From: Olivibacter domesticus
GTDB taxonomy: Bacteria; Bacteroidota; Bacteroidia; Sphingobacteriales; Sphingobacteriaceae
Assembly (NCBI RefSeq): GCF_900109575.1
Contig: NZ_FOAF01000002.1
Coordinates: 186,001 to 250,000, forward strand
Length of the DNA stretch: 64,000 nt
Direction: 5' to 3'
The translations under genes were made by a program, and so were the position numbers. Positions 37,581-46,694 of the stretch are shown piece after piece; the stretch's first letter is position 1, and each line of letters starts with the position of its first letter. The notes beneath the pieces were generated by a model. The model searched no databases and was not told the origin of the DNA. It saw nothing but the letters and a program-made list of their open reading frames with translations.

Positions 37581-38267
37581 TTAAGCGTGTTTTTTAGTGA
37601 GGTAATCTGAAATTTCATTAAAAATCGACTTGTAATTGTGCGCTAATTCTATTTCATAATCATTCAATGCTTCGGTTAGTTGTGTTTTTTTATGCTCCCC
37701 AAGCCCTTTAGGCCAAAATCTTCTGCATATTTGATCAAGGGCATAAGCCACTTGCGTCATATTTCTGTATGATCCCAAATATTTATCAGTTATAAAGCTG
37801 TTAAAAAAGATTATGAATGAAGACGGATCTTCAATACCAGTAAGATTTAAAAAAAGCTTCAGACTCTCCTTGTCAATCTGGCTCAACTGGTTATAAAAAT
37901 CATCTTCATGTAGCCAGCTGTCTTTAAGCAACTGTCGGTCTAACAAAAGTTCGAGGGCAATATGTGATAAAAAAGAACCACGCACCTGTGTGTTGGCAAC
38001 AACCGGCATAAGATGTGCTTTTAATTGTTGCGTTTTATCTATAAAAAAAACACTGTTATGAAAAATTCTGTCAGTTTCTATGTGGCGAATCCAGCCCTTA
38101 TAAATTTTGGCCAGCTTTTCATCTTTTAGGTATTTTTCCGGTTCTTTTTCGGGAAAAACACGAATATCCCGGTCCATATTTCTCAAAAGATCCGGTAGCA
38201 CCGAACCTAAGGTACGCTGCGCGTCATTGGCTTTTCTTTCAAAATAGAAATGTGAAAGGAAATTCAT
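37581..38267 (-). CDS. AcpH-like acyl carrier protein phosphodiesterase (DUF479)
   Basis: A 228-residue protein beginning MNFLSHFYFERKANDAQRTLGSVLPDL, matching the AcpH N-terminus (conserved MNxLAH and GxxxPD). H residues at FLSHIALELLLDRQLL and the D in this helix resemble the metal-binding HD-like site of the family. AcpH removes the 4'-phosphopantetheine arm from holo-acyl carrier protein. In E. coli it is near 190 residues; the extra length here lies at the C-terminus. The gene lies alone, divergent from tyrS with 175 bases between. Confidence 0.75.
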   Translation of the reverse strand: MNFLSHFYFERKANDAQRTLGSVLPDLLRNMDRDIRVFPEKEPEKYLKDEKLAKIYKGWIRHIETDRIFHNSVFFIDKTQQLKAHLMPVVANTQVRGSFLSHIALELLLDRQLLKDSWLHEDDFYNQLSQIDKESLKLFLNLTGIEDPSSFIIFFNSFITDKYLGSYRNMTQVAYALDQICRRFWPKGLGEHKKTQLTEALNDYEIELAHNYKSIFNEISDYLTKKHA

Positions 38268-38399
38268 ACCGTTATTTTTTTACAAGCGCTAATATTAAGT
38301 CTTTACTTTATATGTAATCGTAGGTGAATATACATTTATTATGCCAATTTTACAACAATTGACTTACCTGGCAACCGCTCATAAATAGAAAAATAATGC

Positions 38400-38407
38400 T
38401 AAGTTTG
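38400..38407 (+). promoter_or_regulatory. Possible -7 promoter box of tyrS
   Basis: TAAGTTTG on the plus strand, 35 bases before the tyrS ATG. No -33 TTG at the expected spacing. Confidence 0.4.
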
Positions 38408-38442
38408 CACGTTAAAATATATAGTATCGTAAAAATAAGGAA

Positions 38443-39729
38443 ATGAATTTTGTAGAAGAATTAGGTTGGAGAGGCATGCTACAGGACATAATGCCGGGCA
38501 CAGAAGAACAGTTAAGTAAAGAAATGACTTCCGGATATATAGGCTTCGATCCAACAGGAGATTCACTGCATGTTGGTCACTTAACCCAAATCATGACGCT
38601 CATTCACTTTCAAAGAGCGGGTCATAAACCCGTTGCTTTGGTAGGAGGAGCTACAGGGATGATCGGAGACCCCTCTTTCAAGTCGGCAGAACGTAATTTA
38701 TTAGACGAAGAAACCCTTAGGTATAACGTGTCTTGCCTGGAAAAGCAACTACGGAAGTTTATAGATTTTGACGCTACGGAGAAGAATGGGGCAATTTTAG
38801 TTAACAATTATGATTGGTTTAAAGATTTTAAATTTCTAGACTTCATACGAGACGTCGGAAAACTTATTACCGTTAACTATATGATGGCTAAAGATTCCGT
38901 AAAAAAACGTCTAGAAGGTGAAAATGGTCTTTCTTTTACTGAATTTTCTTATCAACTTATCCAAGGTTATGATTTTTATTATCTCTGGAAACATAAGGGG
39001 TGTAAGATTCAAATGGGCGGATCAGACCAGTGGGGAAATATTGTTACAGGCACAGAATTTATTCGCAGGCAAGAAGGTGGCACCGCCTATGGTATCACAA
39101 CACAACTTATAAAAAAGACCGATGGAACAAAATTCGGAAAAACTGAAAGTGGCGCCGTCTGGTTGGATCCGAAAAAAACTTCACCCTATAAATATTACCA
39201 ATTTTGGTTAAACACAAGTGACGAAGACGCTAAAAATTGGATCAAAATTTTCACCTTAAAACCAAAAGAAGAAATTGATACTATAATAACAGAGCATAAT
39301 CTTGCTCCCCATTTACGTATTGTCCAAAAGTCCTTAGCTCAAGATATTACTATCAGAACGCATTCGGAAAGCGCTTTTCAAACAGCGATCAAGACCTCAG
39401 ACTTTTTATTTGGAGGTGGTTCTTTAGAATTTCTGAATGATTTAGATGATGCAGAAGTATTAGATGTATTTGATGGTGTGCCCCAATTTGTAGTTAAAAA
39501 AGATGCTTTGCGCGAAGGGATCAATGTAGTAGATTTACTATCCATACATGCAGCTGTATTTCCATCAAAAGGAGAATCACGAAAAATGATTCAAGGTGGA
39601 GGCGTTTCAATAAATAAGCTTAAAGTAAATAATCTTGAACATATCTTAACTTCGCAAGATCTTGTAAACAATAAGTATATCATTGCACAAAAAGGAAAGA
39701 AAAATTATTTTTTACTAATCGCGCAATAA
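38443..39729 (+). CDS. tyrS: Tyrosyl-tRNA synthetase
   Basis: A 428-residue class I synthetase that charges tRNA-Tyr. The HIGH motif is H43-V-G-H46 in [11 protein letters not shown], and the KMSKS site appears as [23 protein letters not shown]-like block ([16 protein letters not shown]) forms the tyrosine pocket, and residues about 360-428 make the S4 RNA-binding domain ([17 protein letters not shown]). The gene stands alone and ends at a strong terminator shared with kup. Confidence 0.95.
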   Translation: MNFVEELGWRGMLQDIMPGTEEQLSKEMTSGYIGFDPTGDSLHVGHLTQIMTLIHFQRAGHKPVALVGGATGMIGDPSFKSAERNLLDEETLRYNVSCLEKQLRKFIDFDATEKNGAILVNNYDWFKDFKFLDFIRDVGKLITVNYMMAKDSVKKRLEGENGLSFTEFSYQLIQGYDFYYLWKHKGCKIQMGGSDQWGNIVTGTEFIRRQEGGTAYGITTQLIKKTDGTKFGKTESGAVWLDPKKTSPYKYYQFWLNTSDEDAKNWIKIFTLKPKEEIDTIITEHNLAPHLRIVQKSLAQDITIRTHSESAFQTAIKTSDFLFGGGSLEFLNDLDDAEVLDVFDGVPQFVVKKDALREGINVVDLLSIHAAVFPSKGESRKMIQGGGVSINKLKVNNLEHILTSQDLVNNKYIIAQKGKKNYFLLIAQ

Positions 39730-39745
39730 GAAGAAATTTATAACA

Positions 39746-39788
39746 AATACGCCGATAGTTTTCAATTTACTATCGGCGTATTCATTTT
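39746..39788. terminator. Terminator between tyrS and kup
   Basis: A perfect 14-bp stem, AATACGCCGATAGT (39746-39759) with ACTATCGGCGTATT (39769-39782), nine-base loop, followed by CATTTTTT in the tyrS direction. It lies between convergent genes. Confidence 0.88.
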
Positions 39789-39808
39789 TTATTTAATCGT
39801 TTTCTCCT

Positions 39809-41755
39809 TTATTTTTTCCAATATACTCGTTTAATTTCGATCTCTTTCGTACCAGAGACAACTAAGGGAACTCTTTCTATTGTAACGAAACTTGAGTCTA
39901 ACCCAAATCCCCGCTCTTCAGATAAGCTTAATCTATGAAGCATATTATAGACATCCATAACCATTCGCTCAAAAAATTTGAGGTTGTTAGATCTTGAAAC
40001 AACCTTTTCAAGTACCACAAACCTAAAATCACCCACCATATTATATTTTTGCAATGTTTTATATCTGCTCGTGATTTCTACTTCATTATTCTTTACAAGC
40101 TCTTCCACCACCTTACGAAAAAGCAAGCTTATTCGCTGTTCAACACGGAATCCCAACCTAAAATCAATTCTTATTAATTTCCCATCAATTAAATGATCTA
40201 CTTTATATTCGTTGGTATAGGGTTCATCCGTAACATCAACATGTACCAACCAATACACATCAGCTCGTTTAGGCTTTTTCTGAAGAATAGAATAAACAAT
40301 TTTTGACTCAATTTCTGATCTAAAGTTAGCACTTGTAAGATATACTAATTGAGAAGCAAATCTAGGTACCGACTCATCTTCACTCAACTCACTTAAAACT
40401 GGATAGTATCCCTCAATATCCACATACCGAACAAAATTATTCTTGATTTTTCGCGCCCACCACCAGCATAGCATCACCGCAAATATAAAGCTTGCCAATA
40501 ATAAGGTAAGCCATCCACCATGTGCTATTTTTGCCACGTTTCCCACTAAAAAAGCAAATTCAATAACTAGATAAACTATCGCGAATATAATAATGAGATA
40601 TTTTGGTGTATGTATTTTATACAAGTATGCTATTATCAAAATGGTTGTCGCTAAAAACGTCGTATTAATTGCTAAACCGTACGCCGCCTCCATATTACGC
40701 GATTCTTGAAAGATCAGAATAACGATCATGCAACCGATCCAAAGTAGTAAATTAATTGACGGGACATATAGTTGTCCTTTTTGGTTGCTTGGGTAATTTA
40801 TTTTCACCTTCGGCCATATATTTAAACGTACTCCCTCAGAAATAAGTGTAAAAGAGCCCGATATCATTGCTTGCGATGCAATAATTGCGGCGATGGTTGC
40901 AATGGTTATTCCCGTTGTTAAAAACCATTCAGGCATTAGCAAATAAAATGGGTTCTGATCATTTAAGTAGGCTCCCTGATGTTGAAATAACCAAACCCCC
41001 TGACCGAAATAGTTCAAGAGCAAGCAGATTTTTACATATATCCAGCTAATCCGCACATTGGATCGTCCGCAATGCCCTAAATCAGAATATAAGGCCTCAG
41101 CTCCGGTAGTACATAAAAATACGGCACCTAGAATAAACCAGGCATTGGGATAGTTTATAAGTATCTGAATGGCATAATAAGGATTGATGGCTTTAACAAT
41201 TTCTGGTAGTTCCACTAAATAGTTAAATCCGAATACCCCCATCATCGTAAACCATATGAACATGAGCGGTCCAAACACTCTTCCAACAACAGAGGTTCCA
41301 AATCGCTGAATAATAAACAATAGCGAAATAATACCTATCACAATAGGCACCGTAGGTAGATCCTTATTATAAATTTTCAAGCCTTCTATGGCCGAGGAAA
41401 CGGTAATAGGCGGTGTTATCATACCATCGGCCAATAACGCTGCGGCTCCAATCATGGCTGGAAATATAAGCCATTTCGCCCTTCTTTTAACAAGTGAAAA
41501 GAGCGATAAAATTCCACCCTCACCTTTGTTATCAGCCTTCAATGTTATAAGAACATACTTTACGGTTGTTTGAAGCGTTAATGTCCAAAAAATGCATGAA
41601 AGGCCGCCGTAAATCAAATCAGTTGTTATAATATTATCACCTATAATTGCTTTGAATACATATAAAGGTGATGTACCTATATCGCCAAATATTACTCCTA
41701 AACTAATGAGCAGTCCTGCACCACTTAGTTTATGAAAATCTTTAGTTTTTTCCAC
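39809..41755 (-). CDS. kup: Kup family K+ uptake permease
   Basis: A 648-residue membrane protein with 12 helices. The start region ISLGVIFGDIGTSPLYVFK is the Kup signature, followed by GVYGGLSC, MITPPITVSSAIEGLKI and SWIYVKICLLLNYFGQGVWL, with a soluble C-terminal domain of about 190 residues. Kup symports K+ with H+, chiefly in acid conditions or for low-affinity uptake. The start is GTG at 41755; an in-frame TAA lies two codons upstream and GTG gives the normal family N-terminus. A -7 box TACATTTG lies at 41779-41786, 23 bases upstream. Confidence 0.94.
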   Translation of the reverse strand: MEKTKDFHKLSGAGLLISLGVIFGDIGTSPLYVFKAIIGDNIITTDLIYGGLSCIFWTLTLQTTVKYVLITLKADNKGEGGILSLFSLVKRRAKWLIFPAMIGAAALLADGMITPPITVSSAIEGLKIYNKDLPTVPIVIGIISLLFIIQRFGTSVVGRVFGPLMFIWFTMMGVFGFNYLVELPEIVKAINPYYAIQILINYPNAWFILGAVFLCTTGAEALYSDLGHCGRSNVRISWIYVKICLLLNYFGQGVWLFQHQGAYLNDQNPFYLLMPEWFLTTGITIATIAAIIASQAMISGSFTLISEGVRLNIWPKVKINYPSNQKGQLYVPSINLLLWIGCMIVILIFQESRNMEAAYGLAINTTFLATTILIIAYLYKIHTPKYLIIIFAIVYLVIEFAFLVGNVAKIAHGGWLTLLLASFIFAVMLCWWWARKIKNNFVRYVDIEGYYPVLSELSEDESVPRFASQLVYLTSANFRSEIESKIVYSILQKKPKRADVYWLVHVDVTDEPYTNEYKVDHLIDGKLIRIDFRLGFRVEQRISLLFRKVVEELVKNNEVEITSRYKTLQKYNMVGDFRFVVLEKVVSRSNNLKFFERMVMDVYNMLHRLSLSEERGFGLDSSFVTIERVPLVVSGTKEIEIKRVYWKK

Positions 41756-41778
41756 TATTTAATTTCATTTTTACCGGG

Positions 41779-41786
41779 CAAATGTA
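41779..41786 (-). promoter_or_regulatory. Possible -7 promoter box of kup
   Basis: Minus strand TACATTTG, matching TAnnTTTG and leaving a 23-base leader to the GTG start. No -33 box found. Confidence 0.4.
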
Positions 41787-41947
41787 GCTATAATCTTTCT
41801 ATTTAAAATAGTACATTCTAGTATCTATACTGTATGGTTATATAACCTGATAAGTGTATCGTGACAAAGGCAACGAAAATAGTTGTTAAAAATTGTTAAA
41901 ATCACACCTTTTTTTGTCTATTATTCAAAATAAAAGTAAATTTATTA

Positions 41948-41955
41948 TATTTTTG
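41948..41955 (+). promoter_or_regulatory. Possible -7 promoter box of the type IX-sorted protein gene
   Basis: Plus strand TATTTTTG about 90 bases before the ATG at 42048. The nearest TTTG upstream is 31 bases away, too far for a -33 partner. Confidence 0.3.
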
Positions 41956-42047
41956 TAGTCAAGCTAACAGTTGGGATAGTTCGACGTCCTATTAAATGTG
42001 GAACAACTTCTTAGCCTTTTGAAACGGTTATTTTAAATGAAAAGCAT

Positions 42048-42563
42048 ATGGTATATAAATACTCTTCTTATATATATTCTTCCATTGTAGGTATTGGCTT
42101 GTTACTTTGCTCTATGAGTGATGTACAGGCTACTTATACTTCCAAAATGGATAGTACAACAAATAAGCAACAGCAGTCTCCCCCTAAAAAAAGCCGGATA
42201 ACGGATAACGGATTTAATAAATTTGATAATCTTCACTTTGGCTTTAAACCATTTTCGCCGGTAGCAGGATCACAGAAAATAGCTGGCAGTGAAAATGAAA
42301 AGCTTTTAAGTAATGTGAAGGTTTTTCCAAACCAAATTTCTGATCAAATCAATTTGTCCTTTAAGTTAAATAAAGACAGCAATGTTTCCATTAAAGTTAT
42401 GGACGCTCTTGGCAATGAGGTAACTACCCTATTAGCTCAAAGGCTCTCTGCCGGAGAACAAACAAATTCTTTCACTATTGGCAATAAATTGAACCAAGGA
42501 TTTTATTTCATAAGGGTTGTTGCCGGAACGGAAACAATTGTTAAGCGTATTGAAGTTCTTTAA
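42048..42563 (+). CDS. Short secreted protein with type IX secretion (T9SS) type A C-terminal sorting domain
   Basis: A 171-residue protein with a signal peptide (about 1-27, ending VQA). Residues about 28-85 are polar and low in pattern (KPFSPVAGSQKIAGSEN). Residues 88-171 are a Por-secretion type A sorting domain: VKVFPNQISDQINLSF, SNVSIKVMDALGNEV, LSAGEQ and GFYFIRVVAGTETIVKRIEVL, ending in the usual basic-hydrophobic tail. Cargo proteins cross the outer membrane by the T9SS and may be anchored to the surface. There is almost no cargo domain here, so the role is unknown. A terminator follows. Confidence 0.85.
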   Translation: MVYKYSSYIYSSIVGIGLLLCSMSDVQATYTSKMDSTTNKQQQSPPKKSRITDNGFNKFDNLHFGFKPFSPVAGSQKIAGSENEKLLSNVKVFPNQISDQINLSFKLNKDSNVSIKVMDALGNEVTTLLAQRLSAGEQTNSFTIGNKLNQGFYFIRVVAGTETIVKRIEVL

Positions 42564-42586
42564 TAAAATTTTTAATCTTTTCTGAT

Positions 42587-42617
42587 AAAATCCACCTTTG
42601 ATAGGGTGGATTTTTTT
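42587..42617 (+). terminator. Intrinsic terminator of the T9SS-sorted protein gene
   Basis: Stem AAAATCCACC (42587-42596) with GGTGGATTTT (42605-42614), eight-base loop TTTGATAG, then a T run. The loop contains the TTTG box used as the -33 element of the next gene's promoter. Confidence 0.85.
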
Positions 42618-42627
42618 ATTAGGTTTG
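42597..42627 (+). promoter_or_regulatory. Promoter of the FAH hydrolase-M23 peptidase unit, overlapping the terminator
   Basis: TTTG (42597-42600), 19-base spacer, TAGGTTTG (42620-42627): a full Bacteroidetes consensus promoter, 29 bases upstream of the ATG at 42657. Its -33 box is the loop of the preceding terminator, and its spacer contains the terminator's 3' arm and T run. Confidence 0.65.
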
Positions 42628-42656
42628 ATGCATAGAGAATAAATTTAATCCAGAAA

Positions 42657-43268
42657 ATGAAGATTATAGCAATTGGCAGAAATTATGCCGCACATGCTCA
42701 AGAGCTAAACAATCCAGTTCCAGAAAATCCTGTAATTTTTTTAAAGCCCGACACCGCAATACTTAAAGATAATAAAGATTTCTATTATCCTGACTTTTCT
42801 AAAGATGTACATTACGAAATAGAAATAGTATTAAGAATCTGCAAAGAGGGCAGGCATGTAAGCCCTAAGTTTGCATCGTCTTATTATGATGCTGTTGGAT
42901 TAGGTATAGATTTCACAGCACGCGACATCCAATCTCAACATAAGCTGAAAGGTTTACCTTGGGAACTCGCTAAGGCTTTTGATCACTCCGCCCCCATCAG
43001 TAACTTAATTGCTAAAACTGAATTCCCTGATCTTTATAATATCGACTTTAGTTTAAAAAAGAATCAGGTAATCGTTCAAAAAGGAAATACTAAAAACCTA
43101 CTTTTCTCTTTTGAATCAATTATAACGTTTGCTAGTCAGTATATCACTTTACGTAAAGGAGATTTAATTTTTACAGGTACGCCTGAAGGAGTTGGACCTG
43201 TGAAGGTTGGCGATCATTTAGAGGGTTTTATTGAAGATAAAAAGTTATTGGATTTTAAGATCAAATAA
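42657..43268 (+). CDS. Fumarylacetoacetate hydrolase (FAH) family protein
   Basis: A 203-residue single-domain FAH protein: KIIAIGRNYAAHAQEL, NPVIFLKPDTAI, HYEIEIVLRICK (the metal-binding E-x-E pair), GLGIDFTARDIQ (third metal ligand Asp), KGLPWELAKAFDHSAP and LIFTGTPEGVGPV. This pattern is that of the FAHD1/YcgM group, whose members act as oxaloacetate decarboxylase, acylpyruvase or 2-hydroxyhepta-diene-dioate isomerase; specificity cannot be read. It is followed after 15 bases by an M23 peptidase gene, so both are probably transcribed together from the promoter at 42597-42627. Confidence 0.87.
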   Translation: MKIIAIGRNYAAHAQELNNPVPENPVIFLKPDTAILKDNKDFYYPDFSKDVHYEIEIVLRICKEGRHVSPKFASSYYDAVGLGIDFTARDIQSQHKLKGLPWELAKAFDHSAPISNLIAKTEFPDLYNIDFSLKKNQVIVQKGNTKNLLFSFESIITFASQYITLRKGDLIFTGTPEGVGPVKVGDHLEGFIEDKKLLDFKIK

Positions 43269-43283
43269 TAGCTTTATTACAAG

Positions 43284-45008
43284 ATGATAAATTATAGAAA
43301 AATTATAACATCCTTCTTGATTTTGCAACAATTTCTGGTAGTCTTTGGTCAAGAAATTAATACACAAAATAGGCAATACCCCTTAAATTACTTTACGCCT
43401 CCCTTAGACATTCCTCCTCAAGCCTCTGGTTCATTTGGCGAGTTGCGGACCAATCATTTTCATTCGGGTACAGACTATCGAACAAATCAACGAGAAGGGT
43501 ATCCAGTTTATGCTTCAGCTGATGGTTATATTTCCAGAGCTCGCGTCCAAATAGGCGGAGGTGGAAATGCTTTATATATTAACCACCCAAACGGATATAC
43601 CAGTGTTTACATGCATTTACAACGGTTTAATGACAAAATCATTTCTTTTGTGAAAAATAAACAGTATGCTGAAAAACACTTTAGCGTAGATTTTCCACTA
43701 ACAGCAAATTTAATTCCGATTAAAAAAGGAGAAATAATTGCTTACTCAGGAAATACCGGAGGATCAGCAGGCCCGCATTTGCACTTTGAGCTACGTGATA
43801 CTAAATCTGAGCATACTATTAATGCACAACTTTTTGGCTTAACCATCCCTGATCGGATCCCTCCATTAATCAGTGGAATTACGGTTTATCGTCTTGGCAA
43901 TAATAGCTATGATGAAAACACACCAAGAGAGCATTTACAGGTCGTGGGAAATAATGGTCACTACAAGATAAGTCCCGCAAAAACAATAACGATAAATGGC
44001 GGCACAGGATTTGGAATTGTTAGTACTGATCAAAATTCCGCATCGTCAAATAGAAATGGTGTTTATTCAATTGAACTACTTTTAGATGGCAAATCAATTT
44101 ATACTGCTGTTTTTGAAAGCTTCTCGTTCGACAATAGCAGGGCTATTAATTCACATATCGATTATGCTACTTATATACTACACCGACGACGGATTCAAAA
44201 AAGTTTTGTCGAACCAGGTAATAAGCTTGAAATTTACCAAAAACTAGTTAACAATGGTATTATCGATCTTAAAGATCAACTTGTGCATGAAATAACCTAC
44301 AAAGTAAAAGACATAAAAGGTAATACTAGTACGCTTTCATTTAACATTAAAAACGTTTCAAGCAATTCTGTAGAAAAAAAGCCAAGCTTAGAGACAACGC
44401 TTTTCCATTATGATCAAGATAATTATTTTGAAAATGATGCGACGAAAGTAAATATTCCAAAAGGAAATCTTTATAGCAATCTTTATTATAGATATAGCCA
44501 AAGTCCTCAACCTAAAAACGGCTATTCTTCCATTCAACATATTCATAACAGAATGGTTCCTATACATCAAGGTTATTCACTTGCAATAAAATCCATAAAT
44601 TTGCCTTCTTACTTACAAAGCAAAGCCTTAATTGTTAATACACAAGGAGAATCGCAAGGTGGTTCCTATAAAAATGGTTATGTGAGCGCGACCATGCGAA
44701 CGTTTGGAAGTTTTTATATCGTAGTAGATACGATTGCTCCTGTCATCCGCGCTATTAATTTATCTGCTGGTCGTAACATGGCCAATATTAAGCGAATCAA
44801 TTTTAAAATTTCAGATAATCTATCAGGCATTCAATCTTTTGACGGATATATAGATAATCAATGGGTACTGATGGAATATGACTCCAAAAGTGCATCTTTA
44901 TGGCATGTATTTGAAGAGCATTTACCAAAAGGGAACCATCGCTTTAAATTAATTGTAAAGGACTGGAAAGATAATGAGAAAATCTTTGAGGCGGAATTTG
45001 TTAAATAG
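43284..45008 (+). CDS. M23 family metallopeptidase (periplasmic peptidoglycan endopeptidase)
   Basis: A 574-residue protein with a signal peptide (about 1-22). The LytM/M23 zinc site is near the N-terminus: H60-S-G-T-D64 and, about 100 residues on, GPHLHFELRD (H-x-H). The rest, about 200-574, is a long C-terminal extension of probable beta-sandwich domains with a DTIAPVIRAI strand and an Ig-like NLSGIQSFDGYID block. The zinc ligands are complete, so it should be an active endopeptidase and not a degenerate activator. It follows the FAH gene by 15 bases; no cell-division genes are near. Confidence 0.86.
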   Translation: MINYRKIITSFLILQQFLVVFGQEINTQNRQYPLNYFTPPLDIPPQASGSFGELRTNHFHSGTDYRTNQREGYPVYASADGYISRARVQIGGGGNALYINHPNGYTSVYMHLQRFNDKIISFVKNKQYAEKHFSVDFPLTANLIPIKKGEIIAYSGNTGGSAGPHLHFELRDTKSEHTINAQLFGLTIPDRIPPLISGITVYRLGNNSYDENTPREHLQVVGNNGHYKISPAKTITINGGTGFGIVSTDQNSASSNRNGVYSIELLLDGKSIYTAVFESFSFDNSRAINSHIDYATYILHRRRIQKSFVEPGNKLEIYQKLVNNGIIDLKDQLVHEITYKVKDIKGNTSTLSFNIKNVSSNSVEKKPSLETTLFHYDQDNYFENDATKVNIPKGNLYSNLYYRYSQSPQPKNGYSSIQHIHNRMVPIHQGYSLAIKSINLPSYLQSKALIVNTQGESQGGSYKNGYVSATMRTFGSFYIVVDTIAPVIRAINLSAGRNMANIKRINFKISDNLSGIQSFDGYIDNQWVLMEYDSKSASLWHVFEEHLPKGNHRFKLIVKDWKDNEKIFEAEFVK

Positions 45009-45066
45009 ATTAGTAATTAGAAACAAGGGTTGTTTGATACCCGGCAACAACATAAATAAATAATAA

Positions 45067-45528
45067 ATGAAAGAACTAAAAGAAGGTGATAAAGCACCTG
45101 CTATTAAAGCAAAAAATCAAAACGGCGAGGTTATTCAATTGAAAGACTTTACAGGGAAGAAAGTTATACTATATTTTTATCCCAAAGATAATACCCCTGG
45201 ATGTACTACAGAAGCTTGCAATTTTAGAGACAATTATCAATCTCTTCTAAAAGACGGGTATGAAATACTGGGGGTGAGTATTGACAATGAACAATCACAT
45301 CAAAAATTTATCAGCAAATTTGAGTTACCTTTTAATTTATTAGCGGATGAAGACAAAAAAATTGTCGAAGATTATGGTGTTTGGGTAGAAAAAAACATGT
45401 ACGGCAAAAAATATATGGGAACGGCCCGAACAACCTTTATAATTGACGAAAAAGGCATAATAAAATATATCATTAAAAAGGTGGATAATCAAAATGCGTC
45501 ACAACAAATCAGAGATCTAGCTAAATAA
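45067..45528 (+). CDS. bcp: Thioredoxin-dependent peroxiredoxin (Bcp/PrxQ)
   Basis: A 153-residue peroxiredoxin: KKVILYFYPKDNTPGCTTEACNFRD with peroxidatic C46 and resolving C51, the Bcp spacing of four residues between them. Further motifs are ILGVSIDNEQSHQKFISK and RTTFIIDEKGIIKYI. It reduces H2O2 and organic hydroperoxides with electrons from thioredoxin; a trxA gene lies about 5.5 kb downstream. It is monocistronic, with 58 bases to the M23 gene and 189 to the transketolase. Confidence 0.93.
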   Translation: MKELKEGDKAPAIKAKNQNGEVIQLKDFTGKKVILYFYPKDNTPGCTTEACNFRDNYQSLLKDGYEILGVSIDNEQSHQKFISKFELPFNLLADEDKKIVEDYGVWVEKNMYGKKYMGTARTTFIIDEKGIIKYIIKKVDNQNASQQIRDLAK

Positions 45529-45717
45529 CAGCGCTATTTATTACAAATGAGCTACAATAAATAGATATGCTACCGATTAACATTAACCACTTCTTATTTA
45601 AATGTTAAAGTAGCTACCTAATATTGATCATTTTGATATTATCATAAAACGAACAACCAACAAGTAATAACTAATTTTATTATCTTAGCAGCTTTAATTC
45701 CATAACAAAAATTCATA

Positions 45718-46563
45718 ATGAGTGCAGATATAGCAAAACTAGAAAGCATTGCAAAACAAGTGCGTAGAGATATTGTACGAATGGTACACAGTTGTCAATC
45801 GGGTCATCCAGGAGGCTCTTTGGGATGCGCTGATTTTTTTGTCGCCCTTTACTTTCATCAGTTAAATCACCGTCCGAGTTTCAGTCTCGATGGCATCGGA
45901 GAAGACCTCTTTTTTCTATCAAATGGTCATATTTCACCGGTATTTTATAGTACATTAGCACGTTCGGGATATTTTGATGCAAGTGAATTAGCTACATTTA
46001 GAAAAATCGAATCCAGATTACAAGGTCATCCAACTACACATGAACATCTACCAGGAATACGTGTTGCCTCTGGTTCTCTTGGTCAAGGTCTTTCAGTAGC
46101 TATTGGGGCTGCCCGCGCAAAAAAATTGAATGGAGATGATAAACTCGTTTATGTTCTAATGGGTGATGGTGAACTCCAAGAAGGTCAGGTATGGGAGGCA
46201 GCGATGTATGCTCCTCATAATAAAGTTGATAATTTAATTGCGACCATAGACCGTAACGGTCAACAAATAGATGGCGCTACGGATCAGGTTCTTTCTTTAG
46301 GAAATTTAAAAGCCAAATGGGAAGCCTTTGGATGGGATGTTTTGGAAACAAATGGTAATAATATGCAAATGTTATCAGACACATTGGCCGAAGCTAAAAG
46401 TCGGACAGGTAACGGTAAGCCAATTATGATCTTGATGAAAACAGAAATGGGAAATGGTGTAGATTTCATGATGGGTTCTCATAAATGGCACGGAGTAGCG
46501 CCAAATGATGAGCAATTAGCAGCAGCCCTCTCGCAATTGGAAGAAACTTTAGGAGATTATTAA
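45718..46563 (+). CDS. Transketolase, N-terminal subunit
   Basis: A 281-residue protein that corresponds to the first half of transketolase, the TPP-binding part. It contains HPGGSLGCADFFVALYFHQ, the Mg-TPP motif GDGELQEGQVWEAAMYA and NLIATIDRN, and GNGVDFMMG. With the C-terminal subunit it transfers two-carbon ketol units in the pentose phosphate pathway. The split into two genes is common in Bacteroidetes and archaea, so this is not a frameshift: each half has its own start and stop and 131 bases separate them. Confidence 0.92.
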   Translation: MSADIAKLESIAKQVRRDIVRMVHSCQSGHPGGSLGCADFFVALYFHQLNHRPSFSLDGIGEDLFFLSNGHISPVFYSTLARSGYFDASELATFRKIESRLQGHPTTHEHLPGIRVASGSLGQGLSVAIGAARAKKLNGDDKLVYVLMGDGELQEGQVWEAAMYAPHNKVDNLIATIDRNGQQIDGATDQVLSLGNLKAKWEAFGWDVLETNGNNMQMLSDTLAEAKSRTGNGKPIMILMKTEMGNGVDFMMGSHKWHGVAPNDEQLAAALSQLEETLGDY

Positions 46564-46694
46564 TTGCGATTACTAAGTGGAGCAACTATAGCCACCAATT
46601 AAAATGAAGCTGATAGTAACGCTTAAATTACCGCTTTCGGCTTGGGTTAAAGGCCTATTAAAAATAAACAATTACCAAGAAACAGATTATTCTG

